From NCBI RefSeq assembly GCF_900114605.1, contig NZ_FOTP01000002.1, positions 620,001-684,000 on the forward strand: DNA of 64,000 nt, in the 5' to 3' direction. Below are positions 9,260 to 17,510 of the stretch, one piece after another; the stretch's first letter is position 1; each line of letters opens with the position of its first letter. A model generated the notes under the pieces. The model did not search any database. It saw only the letters and a program-made list of their open reading frames with translations, and was not told the origin of the DNA. A program made the position numbers and the translations under genes. The stretch is from Bradyrhizobium sp. NFR13. GTDB lineage: Bacteria; Pseudomonadota; Alphaproteobacteria; Rhizobiales; Xanthobacteraceae.

Positions 9260-9835
9260 ATGTCCGCTTCATCAACTACTGCGACAGGCAGGATCGTCGA
9301 AGCCTATTACTGGTCGATCAAGATCATCATGGCGGTGTTGCTTGCCGCCATGGTCGTCCTTGTATTTGGCAATGTCGTGCTGCGTTATGTCTTCAATTCC
9401 GGCATCGCCGTCTCCGAAGAACTATCGCGCTGGCTGTTTGTCTGGATGGTGTTTCTCGGCGCCATCGTCGGCCTCCGCGAACATGCCCATCTCGGCGTCG
9501 ACAGTTTCGTGAAGATGCTGCCACCGATGGGACGCAAGATCTGCTACGCGCTCAGCCACGCGCTGATGCTCTACGCCTCTATATTGCTCACCGAAGGCTC
9601 GTGGAAACAGACGGTGCTGAACTGGGACACGACGGCACCGGCTTCCGGCCTCTCCGTCGGCCTGTTCTATGCTGCAGGTCTCGTCTTCGGCGTCGCCTCG
9701 ATCCCGATCCTGCTGCATGACCTCTTTCGCCTGCTCACGGGCCAACTCGCCACATCGGAGCTGATCGCCGTCAGCGAATCCGAGGAGCATGTCCCTGCGG
9801 CGGTCACAGCCGCCAACGGGAACGACCGCCGATGA
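9260..9835 (+). CDS. TRAP transporter small permease (DctQ family)
   Basis: Small membrane subunit of the TRAP transporter, 191 residues, with four hydrophobic segments. It has the family pattern at the second segment, VFGNVVLRYVFNSGIAVSEE, then LSRWLFVWMVFLGA and a later AHLGVD. It bridges the periplasmic receptor to the large permease. Its stop overlaps the start of the DctM gene by four bases (ATGA), so the two are translationally coupled. Nothing is missing compared with the family. Confidence 0.92.
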   Translation: MSASSTTATGRIVEAYYWSIKIIMAVLLAAMVVLVFGNVVLRYVFNSGIAVSEELSRWLFVWMVFLGAIVGLREHAHLGVDSFVKMLPPMGRKICYALSHALMLYASILLTEGSWKQTVLNWDTTAPASGLSVGLFYAAGLVFGVASIPILLHDLFRLLTGQLATSELIAVSESEEHVPAAVTAANGNDRR

Positions 9836-11112
9836 CCATCAGCATCTTCACCTTCTCGCTGCTCGGCGCGATGGCAATCGGCATGCCGATCGCATTCGCC
9901 CTGATCATCTGCGGCGTCGCGCTGATGACCTATCTGGACATCTTCGACTCCCAGATCATCGCGCAGAACGTCATCAACGGCGTGGACTCCTTCCCGCTGA
10001 TGGCGGTGCCGTTCTTCATCCTGGCCGGAGAGATCATGAACACGGGCGGGCTCGCCCGTCGCATCCTGAATTTCGCCATCGCCCTTGTCGGCCATCTGCG
10101 CGGCGGTCTCGGCTATGTCGCGATCCTCACCTCCTGCATCCTGGCATCGCTGTCTGGGTCTGCCGTTGCCGACGCCGCCGCACTCGGCGCATTGCTGGTC
10201 CCGATGATGGTTGCGGCCGGGCATAACCGCGCCTCCGCGGCCGGCCTCGTTGCCGCTGGCGGCATCATCGCGCCGGTGATCCCTCCATCGATCGGATTCG
10301 TCATTTTCGGCGTCGCCGCCGGTGTCTCGATCTCGAAACTGTTTCTCGCCGGCGTGGTACCGGGCCTGATGCTCGGTGGCAGTCTGTGCTTTGCTTGGTG
10401 GTGGGTTGCGCGCAACGAGAACTCGGTGAGCCCGCCGCGCCAGAGCTTTGCGCAGATCTTCCGGGCGCTGATCGACGGCTTCTGGGCCTTGATGCTGCCG
10501 ATGATCATCATCGTCGGCCTGCGCTTCGGCATCTTCACGCCGACCGAGGCTGCCGTCGTCGTCGCGGTCTATTCCTTCATCGTGGCGACCTTCGTCTATC
10601 GCGAACTGACGCTGGCGCAGCTGACGAACATCCTGATCAGTTCAGCCCAGATCACCGCCGTGGTGATGTTCCTGGTCGCGGCAGCGCTCGTGTCTTCATG
10701 GTTGATCACAGTCGCAGAAATCTCCGGCCAGATCGTCGAGCTGGCGAAGCCCTTCATGGGCAACCAGACGCTGCTGATGATCGTGCTGATGATCATCGTC
10801 GTTATCGTCGGCACGGCGCTCGACATGACGCCGACCATTCTGATCCTGACGCCGGTGCTGATGCCGATCGTCCGCGAGGCCGGTATCGACCCGGTCTATT
10901 TCGGAGTGCTGTTCATCATCAACAACGCGATCGGACTGATCACGCCGCCTGTCGGCGTGGTGCTCAACGTGGTGTGCGGCGTGGCCAAGGTCAGCATGGA
11001 CGAGATCATGCGCGGCGTCTGGCCATTCATGATCGCTCAATTGGTCGTGCTTGGTTTGCTGACGCTGTTTCCATCGCTGGTGCTGGTGCCGGCGAAATGG
11101 CTTGGCGGCTAG
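9832..11112 (+). CDS. TRAP transporter large permease (DctM family)
   Basis: Ion-coupled membrane channel subunit of the TRAP transporter, 426 residues with about twelve hydrophobic segments. Family signatures include PLMAVPFFILAGEIMNTGG, SGSAVADAAALG (the conserved small-residue motif), GGIIAPVIPPSIGFVIFG, and NNAIGLITPPVGVVLNV near the C-terminus. It starts by four-base overlap with the DctQ gene and is followed 16 bases later by the dehydroquinase gene, which completes the operon. With the receptor and small subunit present, the transporter looks functional. Confidence 0.95.
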   Translation: MTISIFTFSLLGAMAIGMPIAFALIICGVALMTYLDIFDSQIIAQNVINGVDSFPLMAVPFFILAGEIMNTGGLARRILNFAIALVGHLRGGLGYVAILTSCILASLSGSAVADAAALGALLVPMMVAAGHNRASAAGLVAAGGIIAPVIPPSIGFVIFGVAAGVSISKLFLAGVVPGLMLGGSLCFAWWWVARNENSVSPPRQSFAQIFRALIDGFWALMLPMIIIVGLRFGIFTPTEAAVVVAVYSFIVATFVYRELTLAQLTNILISSAQITAVVMFLVAAALVSSWLITVAEISGQIVELAKPFMGNQTLLMIVLMIIVVIVGTALDMTPTILILTPVLMPIVREAGIDPVYFGVLFIINNAIGLITPPVGVVLNVVCGVAKVSMDEIMRGVWPFMIAQLVVLGLLTLFPSLVLVPAKWLGG

Positions 11113-11128
11113 CGGAAGGAAGACAACA

Positions 11129-11575
11129 ATGAAACGCGTGATGATCCTGAACGGCCCCAATCTCAATCTGCTCGGCGTCCGGGAGCCGCACATCTACGGC
11201 ACCACGACGCTGGATCAGATCGAGGCCAACTGCGAAGCGCAGGCAAAAACGCTCGGGCTGGCGCTGTCCTTCCATCAGTCGAACCACGAAGGCGTACTGG
11301 TCGACCTGATCCAGTCGGCGCGTCAGGATGCGGACGCGATCATCATCAATCCCGCTGGTTATTCCTTCACGTCGATCGCCATGCTCGATGCCATGAAAGC
11401 GTTCGAGGGACCGATCGTGGAGCTGCACATTTCCAATATCCACGCCCGCGACAAGTATCACCGCCACTCGGTCCTGTCGCAGGCCGCCACTGCCGTGATT
11501 TGCGGCCTCGGTCCTTACGGCTATATCGCGGCGATGCTGGCCGTGGCGCAGATGCCGGACAAGACAAGCGCCTGA
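11129..11575 (+). CDS. aroQ: type II 3-dehydroquinate dehydratase
   Basis: Cytoplasmic enzyme interconverting 3-dehydroquinate and 3-dehydroshikimate. The 148-residue product has the type II signature NGPNLNLLGVREPHIYG (8-24; Arg18 and Tyr23 are the active-site pair), NPAGYSFTSIA (74-84) and ELHISNIHARD (98-108; His100 general acid). Type II enzymes serve either aromatic biosynthesis or quinate catabolism. Here the gene is the last cistron of a TRAP operon controlled by a GntR/FCD regulator, which favours a catabolic or salvage role over the housekeeping one. The ATG at 11129 has GGAAGG upstream; an earlier in-frame ATG overlaps the permease. Confidence 0.95.
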   Translation: MKRVMILNGPNLNLLGVREPHIYGTTTLDQIEANCEAQAKTLGLALSFHQSNHEGVLVDLIQSARQDADAIIINPAGYSFTSIAMLDAMKAFEGPIVELHISNIHARDKYHRHSVLSQAATAVICGLGPYGYIAAMLAVAQMPDKTSA

Positions 11576-11593
11576 GCAAACCGACCGCTCAAG

Positions 11594-11628
11594 AAAAAAG
11601 CCGCGCAGGATAAGCTGCGCGGCTTTTT
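11594..11628 (+). terminator. rho-independent terminator after the TRAP-aroQ operon
   Basis: Perfect GC-rich stem AAGCCGCGCAG / CTGCGCGGCTT with a six-base loop, flanked by A-runs and T-runs on both sides. It can therefore terminate both the TRAP-aroQ operon and the convergent NDUFA12 gene. Confidence 0.9.
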
Positions 11629-11650
11629 CATTAGAAACGGGATGCGAAAA

Positions 11651-12061
11651 CTACGAGCCCGGCGTCCAGGCCTGATAGTCGCCGGTTGCCTTGGGACGCC
11701 GGCCGCTGGCGAGCGTCGAGCCTGACGGACGATAGGCGGCCGGGCTGCCAGTCAGATTCGGCTGGTGCGGCTTCTGCCATTCGCGTGGCGTGTAGGTCTC
11801 TTCGGTCGGTGGCACATCGACGGTGTGATGCATCCAGCCATGCCAGCCGGTCGGGATCTTGGTGGCTTCGGCATAGCCGTTATAGATCACCCAGCGGCGC
11901 TCAAAGCCCAGCGTCGGGTCGATCTTGCCGCCTTTGGTGCGGTAATATTTGTTGCCCTGCTCGTCGGTGCCGACCAGTTCGCCGAATCGCGACGTCCACA
12001 GGTTCGTCCCAAAGGTCGTCCCGCTCCACCACGTGAAGAATTTCAGCAGAAACTGTTTCAT
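11651..12061 (-). CDS. NADH:ubiquinone oxidoreductase accessory subunit, NDUFA12/B17.2 family
   Basis: Accessory subunit of respiratory complex I, 136 residues. Alphaproteobacteria and mitochondria share this protein. Family marks are LWTSRFGELVGTDEQGNKYY, RRWVIYNGYAEATKIP and GWHGWMHH, followed by a Pro-rich tail with PHQPNLTGSPAAY. The gene stands alone rather than inside a nuo operon, which is usual for this subunit. It is convergent with the TRAP-aroQ operon and shares its terminator. Confidence 0.93.
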   Translation of the reverse strand: MKQFLLKFFTWWSGTTFGTNLWTSRFGELVGTDEQGNKYYRTKGGKIDPTLGFERRWVIYNGYAEATKIPTGWHGWMHHTVDVPPTEETYTPREWQKPHQPNLTGSPAAYRPSGSTLASGRRPKATGDYQAWTPGS

Positions 12062-12349
12062 ATTTTGAACCGTTCGAAGGTTTTCGTCGGGCTGTTGATG
12101 CCATCGGGGCCGCCAAATGTCCAGTTACCGCCGCGACCGATCGCCGCCTGCAACTGATCGTGACAAGCCTCCTATGGGCCTTCCCCGTACCCTACCTCTA
12201 AAAGCACCGACGGTCGCAGAAACGGCGCAATCCATTCATGCCGCATACAGTTCCGGACGGCCATTCTGTCGTTGCGCAATAACCGCGCGGCGGCAGGGAA
12301 CGGCAATCCCTTCAGGGGGTTGAAGATGCATCCCAGACAGGAGCAAACG

Positions 12350-12865
12350 ATGACGAATTTGAAGATATTGAGTGTCGCAGCAGCCGTCGCTGTGGCCATC
12401 CCCGCCTTCGCAGTGACCCCCAGTTACGCCCAGAACACCAAGGTCGTGGGCGTCGGTCCCGGCGGTGCGCGGACGATCGGCACGTTCTCTGGCGGTGGCC
12501 CGCGCTTTGGCGGCGGAGGTGGCGGCTGGCACGGTGGCCAGCGCCCCGGCGGTGGTGGCTGGAATCACGGCGGCGGCTGGCGCGGTGGTGGCTGGCGCGG
12601 CGGCGGATTCGGCCCGGGCTTTGCAGCTGGCGCGATCATCGGCAGCGGCCTGGCCGCCAGCAGCTATTACGGCAATTCCTACGGCTATTACGGCGGCAGC
12701 CCGTATTACGGCAGCAGCTATTATGACGACGCGCCCGACGTGGTCGAAGTCGCTCCCGACACAGGCGGCGGTGACGTCGATTACTGCATCCGCACCTACA
12801 AGTCGTACAATGTGCGGACCGGCACGTATCTCGGCTATGACGGCCTGCGTCACGCCTGTCCGTAA
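12350..12865 (+). CDS. secreted Gly-rich protein with C-terminal BA14K-like domain
   Basis: Exported 171-residue protein. A signal peptide (1-27, ending SYAQ) is followed by a Gly/Trp/Arg-rich repeat region (about 45-95), a Tyr/Gly/Ser-rich stretch, and a short C-terminal domain DYCIRTYKSYNVRTGTYLGY resembling the BA14K family, an immunoreactive protein of Brucella with lectin-like activity. The ATG at 12350 is preceded by CAGGAG; the frame runs further up without credible starts. The Gly-rich part suggests a cell-surface or envelope role. No operon partner is evident. Confidence 0.85.
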   Translation: MTNLKILSVAAAVAVAIPAFAVTPSYAQNTKVVGVGPGGARTIGTFSGGGPRFGGGGGGWHGGQRPGGGGWNHGGGWRGGGWRGGGFGPGFAAGAIIGSGLAASSYYGNSYGYYGGSPYYGSSYYDDAPDVVEVAPDTGGGDVDYCIRTYKSYNVRTGTYLGYDGLRHACP

Positions 12866-13069
12866 CACAACGATCTAAGCCGTTACGCAAAGGACGGTGC
12901 CTCGCGGCATCGTCCTTTGTCGTTTCTGGTTTGCGCCCGCCATCTCAGGGTCTAAGAAAGTAGATGCAGCACGCGGGGGACATTCAGGGAACTCGCGCGT
13001 AGTGTTGGTGGACATGTGGACCTATCTACCGGTTCGATGGGTCGACGACGTCGGGTGTGAGCAGGTTCA

Positions 13070-14266
13070 GTGGACGCGTCAGACAAGCCGAAGATCGCCA
13101 GGCTCCATCCCAATGAAGCCGAACGCCTCAAGGCGCTGCGCTCCTACGGTATTCTCGACACCGCCTTTGAGCCATCCTTCGACGACATCACCAAGATCGC
13201 CAGCTATGTCTGCCAGACGCCGATCTCGATCATCAGCCTGGTCGATGAAGGCCGGCAGTGGTTCAAGTCGGAGATCGGTCTTGGCATCCGCCAGACGCCG
13301 ATGGATCAGTCGATCTGCGCGCATGCGATCCTCGAACACAGCTTTCTCGAAGTCGAGGATGTCACCAGAGACTCCCGCTTCAACTGCAATCCGCTGGTAA
13401 CAGGCGCGCCGCATGTGCGCTTCTATGCCGGCGCACTGCTACGCACGCCCGATGGCCTGCCGCTCGGCACCGTCTGCGTGCTCGACGACAAGCCCCGCGT
13501 GCTGTCGGTCGAACAGCGGGAGGTGCTGGCCGCCCTCGCCCGGCAGGTCATGGCGCAGATGGAATTCCGCCGCGCGCTGCATCTGTCGGATCGGCTTCAG
13601 CGCAATATCAGTCGGCTGATGGCGGTGGCAGGCCACGACCTGAAGCAGCCATTGCAGGTCATGATCATGGCAATCGACCGCATCCGCAACAAGCTGACCG
13701 ACGAGAAGGACCGTGAGCGGCTCGGCTATGCCATCGATGCCGGCATGCGGATGGCGGAAGAGCTCGACCGTCTTGCCGAAACGTCGGTGATGGATGCGGG
13801 CTTCGGGATTCCGAACCTGCGATCGTTCCCTATCTCCGACGTTTTCGAGTCGATCATCGCCAACTGGCGCCTGCATGCCGAAGCCAAGGGCCTCGACCTC
13901 GTCATTGTACCGAGCAAGGCGCAGGTGGTCAGCGACCCCGGCATGTTGCGCGCGATCCTTGGCAATCTCGTCGGTAATGCCATCAAATACACCGAGCGCG
14001 GTCGCGTGCTGGTCGGCTGTCGCAAGCACGGCAATGCACTGACCATCGAGGTGCTGGACTCCGGCGCGGGCATTCCCGCCGAACAACTCACCGCGATCTT
14101 CGACGCCTTCCATCAGATCAATCCGGCCAGCGAAGGTCTTGGCCTCGGACTATCGATCGTTCGGCGCACGGCCGAAGCACTCGGCCATGTGATCGAGGTG
14201 AAGTCTGACCTCACCCACGGTTCGCATTTCACTGTGAAAGTGCCGTTGGCGGCGAAACAGGTCTAG
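13070..14266 (+). CDS. GAF-domain sensor histidine kinase
   Basis: Soluble sensor kinase of 398 residues with no membrane segment. The N-terminal GAF domain (about 25-165) has ICAHAILEHSFLEVEDV and PDGLPLGTVCVLDDKPR. The DHp helix carries GHDLKQPLQ with phospho-acceptor His189. The catalytic ATPase domain has the N box NLVGNAIKY (299-307), DSGAGIP (330-336) and GLGLGLS. The start is GTG, with AGCAGG just before it. There is no response regulator next to it, so it is an orphan kinase with an unknown partner. The DHp sequence resembles hybrid-kinase families that pair with stand-alone receivers. Confidence 0.9.
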   Translation: MDASDKPKIARLHPNEAERLKALRSYGILDTAFEPSFDDITKIASYVCQTPISIISLVDEGRQWFKSEIGLGIRQTPMDQSICAHAILEHSFLEVEDVTRDSRFNCNPLVTGAPHVRFYAGALLRTPDGLPLGTVCVLDDKPRVLSVEQREVLAALARQVMAQMEFRRALHLSDRLQRNISRLMAVAGHDLKQPLQVMIMAIDRIRNKLTDEKDRERLGYAIDAGMRMAEELDRLAETSVMDAGFGIPNLRSFPISDVFESIIANWRLHAEAKGLDLVIVPSKAQVVSDPGMLRAILGNLVGNAIKYTERGRVLVGCRKHGNALTIEVLDSGAGIPAEQLTAIFDAFHQINPASEGLGLGLSIVRRTAEALGHVIEVKSDLTHGSHFTVKVPLAAKQV

Positions 14267-14269
14267 CAA

Positions 14270-15730
14270 CTACTCACCCGCGTTAGGCGCCTGATGCGGG
14301 GGCGATGTGACGGGCGCGAAGCCCCAGTCATTGTTGCCGCTCAGGAACGCGATCCAGCCCCACGCCGCACCGGCGTGACGCAGCAGCTGAAAACTGAACG
14401 GTTCGAGGATCGCGGCGAATATCGCTGCAGCAAAACTCGTCCGTGTGCGGCCGCCGGTCAGGCGCCGATAAAGATGCACGGTCCAGAGATAGACCAGGAA
14501 ATCGGCGACGATCTTCGCGGTGATCAGGCCGAACACCGGCACGGCGATGGCGGTCTTGCCGGTGATGAGCAAAGCCAGCAGCAACACGAAGGCCGTGAGG
14601 CCGTAGATCGGCTGCAGCGTATCCAGCGCCTTGATCGGCAACATGCGCATGCCGAGCCGGCCATAGCGGCGATTGCCGGTCATGTCGCGATTCCAGTATT
14701 GCGTCTGCAGGAAGCCCGCGAACCAGCGCCGACGCTGCCGCAGGAACGTCATGACGTGAGACGGCGCTTCAGTGCGCGCCAGCGACGTGCCGACCATCCG
14801 CAATTGCCAGTCGAGTCCGTGATCAACGGCATGGCGATGCATGCGATGCGTCAGCTCATAGTCCTCAACGAGACACTCCGCATCGAAGCCGCCGACGGCC
14901 ACCAGCGCCTCCCTGCGGAAACCCGCAAAGGCCCCGGAGATCAGCAGCAGGCTGTTGCCGCGTATCCAGGCGAAGCGCGAGATGATGTTGCGGATATATT
15001 CGTAGGTCTGGAACCACTGCATCACGCGGCCGCTGGCGCTGTCGTCGCAGACCGGAACGAGGATACCGCCGGCTGCGACCAGTGTGGGGTCGGCGGTAAA
15101 GGCCACGCGCATTTCGGCGATAGCATCGTCAGCCAGAAACGTGTCGGCATCCAGCGTGATGACAATGTCGGTATCCGCCTTGAGGATCGCCGTGTTCAGC
15201 GCCCGCGCCTTGCCCTGATGCGGCAGGCGCAGCCATTGCAGCCTCGATCTGTCGAACTGACCGATGCTGCTCTGGCCGACGGCCGGAATGGCGAGACCGT
15301 AGCGGTCGCGGAGGAGCGTATCGGTTGCATCGCGCGAGCCGTCATCCGCGATCAGGATCAGATCCGGCGCATCTGATTGGCGTGCGATGGCCGCCAGTGC
15401 CTCCGGCAGATTCAGCGCCTCGTTATGTGCGGCGATCAGGATGCCAACCAATGGACGCGATTGCCCGGCAACTGCTGCAGCTGGACCACGCGTGGACGCC
15501 GCCAGCGGCAGCGTCTGCCACACCACATAGAGCATCAGAACCGTGTCATAGGCGATATAGACCATGCCCGCCGACCACGCCCAGATGCTGGTGAGGAAGA
15601 ACGCGCGGCCGAACAGCAGCGCCCATAGCGCGAGGACGGTGAGATAGATCAGCAGGCTGATGAACGGCATCCGGCGCGGTGTGATACGCGGCGATGCGGC
15701 GGCGAAGGCCGCCTGAAGGGATATTGTCAT
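14270..15730 (-). CDS. membrane glycosyltransferase, GT2 family
   Basis: Polysaccharide-synthase-type transferase, 486 residues. Two N-terminal membrane segments (about 22-75) precede the GT2 domain with DD at 129-130, DAD at 194-196, ED at 289-290 and the processive motif QRRRW at 332-336. C-terminal membrane segments follow. This D-D-D-QxxRW layout is that of beta-glucan, hyaluronan or poly-N-acetylglucosamine synthases, so it probably extends a polysaccharide from a nucleotide sugar at the inner membrane. It is convergent with the histidine kinase gene (3 bases between stops). No other capsule genes are nearby, so the product is unknown. Confidence 0.9.
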   Translation of the reverse strand: MTISLQAAFAAASPRITPRRMPFISLLIYLTVLALWALLFGRAFFLTSIWAWSAGMVYIAYDTVLMLYVVWQTLPLAASTRGPAAAVAGQSRPLVGILIAAHNEALNLPEALAAIARQSDAPDLILIADDGSRDATDTLLRDRYGLAIPAVGQSSIGQFDRSRLQWLRLPHQGKARALNTAILKADTDIVITLDADTFLADDAIAEMRVAFTADPTLVAAGGILVPVCDDSASGRVMQWFQTYEYIRNIISRFAWIRGNSLLLISGAFAGFRREALVAVGGFDAECLVEDYELTHRMHRHAVDHGLDWQLRMVGTSLARTEAPSHVMTFLRQRRRWFAGFLQTQYWNRDMTGNRRYGRLGMRMLPIKALDTLQPIYGLTAFVLLLALLITGKTAIAVPVFGLITAKIVADFLVYLWTVHLYRRLTGGRTRTSFAAAIFAAILEPFSFQLLRHAGAAWGWIAFLSGNNDWGFAPVTSPPHQAPNAGE

Positions 15731-15892
15731 GCCGTCAATTCAACCGCGCGTTCGAGCCAACCGATCCAGCGAGAGCTACGCGTGAATCGTGATCGCGTTG
15801 CGGAGCCGCGATCAAATAGCGCGCCATTACGGTCACGACGAACACACAAAGTCGTCATGCCTCAAAAGACAAATCCTGTTTAAACTTATTCC

Positions 15893-16510
15893 ATGCACGC
15901 ACAGAAAATGCCGATTCAACGTTACAGCCGCATCGCCATGATCCTGCATTGGCTGATTGCCGTTCTGATCACACTCAACGTCGCGCTGATCTGGAGCGTG
16001 AACCTCATTCCCGAGGACTACGTCCGCTTCGTCATCGATGCGCATAAGTCGTTTGGCATCACCGTGCTCGGCCTCGTCCTGATGCGCCTGCTGTGGCGCA
16101 CGGCGAACAGGCCACCGGATCTGCCCGAGACCTATCCGCCCGCCGAAAAGGCCGCCGCGCATGGTGCGCATCTCGCGCTCTATGTGCTGATGATCGGATT
16201 GCCGCTGTCGGGCTGGATGCACGATTCCGCCTGGAAGGCCGCCGGCGAAATCCCGATGTATCTGTTCGGCCTGTTCCAGTGGCCGCGCATCGGCTGGATC
16301 ATGAGCATCGAGCCAGCTTTCAAGGAACGCCTGCACGATATCTTCGGCGGCATTCACGTGTGGCTGTCCTATGCACTCTATGCGCTGGTCGGCCTGCACA
16401 TCGCGGCCGCGCTGAAACATCAGTTCTGGGACGGCCATCCCGAACTGCAGCGTATGTGGCCGGGCCACTCCCCGCCAGATCAGGGCAGCAGCAGCCCTGC
16501 CACGCGATAG
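15893..16510 (+). CDS. cytochrome b561 family protein
   Basis: Inner-membrane di-haem cytochrome b561 of the YodB/CybB type, 205 residues with four hydrophobic segments. Candidate haem-ligand histidines are in ILHWLIAV (about residue 19), DAHKSFG, AAHGAHLALYV and VGLHIAAALKHQF. The family moves electrons between quinol and periplasmic acceptors such as superoxide. The ATG at 15893 begins MHAQKMPIQRYS; an internal Met is six residues in. It stands alone. Its 3' end adjoins a decayed transporter gene on the other strand. Confidence 0.9.
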   Translation: MHAQKMPIQRYSRIAMILHWLIAVLITLNVALIWSVNLIPEDYVRFVIDAHKSFGITVLGLVLMRLLWRTANRPPDLPETYPPAEKAAAHGAHLALYVLMIGLPLSGWMHDSAWKAAGEIPMYLFGLFQWPRIGWIMSIEPAFKERLHDIFGGIHVWLSYALYALVGLHIAAALKHQFWDGHPELQRMWPGHSPPDQGSSSPATR

Positions 16511-16529
16511 GCGTTGATCGTGCGGCACG

Positions 16530-16755
16530 GCGTCACCACGATCCCGCACAGGCACGTCCGGGCGCTCGCTGCGGACCATCGCAAGACCAGCCAGAAGGAT
16601 GGCACTCACCACACGGATACCACCTGGAGCCGCATTTTCGGCCACTCGGTGAGCAGCAGTTTCATGGCCGACCAGGTCGCCCCCATCCGATGGATATGAG
16701 CGCCAGGAACAGCAGGCCAAGCGGAGTGATTCGCGGGCGGACTTTGCACTGTCAT
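16530..16755 (-). pseudogene. decayed EamA/DMT-family transporter fragment
   Basis: Reading the minus strand in three frames gives consecutive pieces of an EamA (drug/metabolite) transporter N-terminus. These are ITPLGLLFLALISIGWG (16685-16735), then ATWSAMKLLLTEWP in another frame (about 16644-16683), then IRVVSAILLAGLAM in a third (about 16578-16620). Joined, they form the usual first and second membrane segments with the G-W-G-A-T-W signature. At least two frameshifts and loss of everything after the second segment make it a relic. The remainder may have been lost when the cytochrome b561 gene's 3' flank was rearranged. Confidence 0.7.
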
Positions 16756-17510
16756 GGGGAAAACCGGCTGAGGAATCGGCGCGACCGCGCGCGCAATCGG
16801 AAGGCCTGACCACCGCCGGTGGAGGGAACCTGACCGACGGGTGCCGCTGCGTCTGAGTCCCCCCAAACGCAATCCCTGGATGACAAAATAAAGTTGGGCT
16901 GTGAACAGTGGGCGCAGCTCGGATTTCGGACAGTTTTAGAAATATTTTTGACTTCCGAATCCATGAGGACTCACTGATACTTGCCTTCAATCGAGGCGCG
17001 CTCTGACCCCTTGGTTATCCACCCTTTCCACCATATTTAGTATTTGATTCAGGAACCCCGACTACTCCTTGACGGGTGAGATCGGTTTGGCCTAGTTTTC
17101 GAACTGTTCGGCGCGGGTCGTTTTTTGTCCCGCCGGACACTCCCAAACGGGTTCCAGATTGACCGCTCCGTCCTCCAGTCGAGGCTACGGGATCGGGGAT
17201 TTGCGTCCTGGAATCCGGGCCGGAAAGTCGGCGTGTGGAGCACTAAAAAACGGGCCGGAAACCGGCTCAAACAGCGTGGTGAGGCGTTAGGATCGGGTCG
17301 ATCTGCAGTTGCAGGGAAAGCCAGATCCGGGAAGCATGACCCCGGCAGTCCCGGGTGGCCGAGATGACGGCCAGCACATGCTCCACAGAGATAAACAGGA
17401 CCGGTTCACCCGGCCAAGCTGCGGCGAATTTGGGGCAACCCGGACGTCGCTAACAGAAATCGCCGATGCCGCCAGATGGGGTGTCGGGCTTAAGACGGGG
17501 CACGACCACG
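16756..17510. promoter_or_regulatory. long leader region upstream of nrdJ
   Basis: About 750 bases without a convincing gene. Possible control sites are a DnaA-box-like TTATCCACC at 17015-17023, an NrdR-box-like sequence at 17028-17043 (12 of 16 consensus positions by eye), and a promoter-like TTGACG (17069) with TAGTTT 18 bases later. Small hairpins are visible around 17250-17270. I looked for a cobalamin riboswitch, which would suit a B12-dependent enzyme, and did not find its B12 box. All assignments here are by eye. Confidence 0.35.

Noticed and set aside
17050-17510. cobalamin riboswitch upstream of nrdJ
   Set aside because: I looked for the B12 box and the conserved core and found only short imperfect matches; the hairpins seen are not arranged like one.
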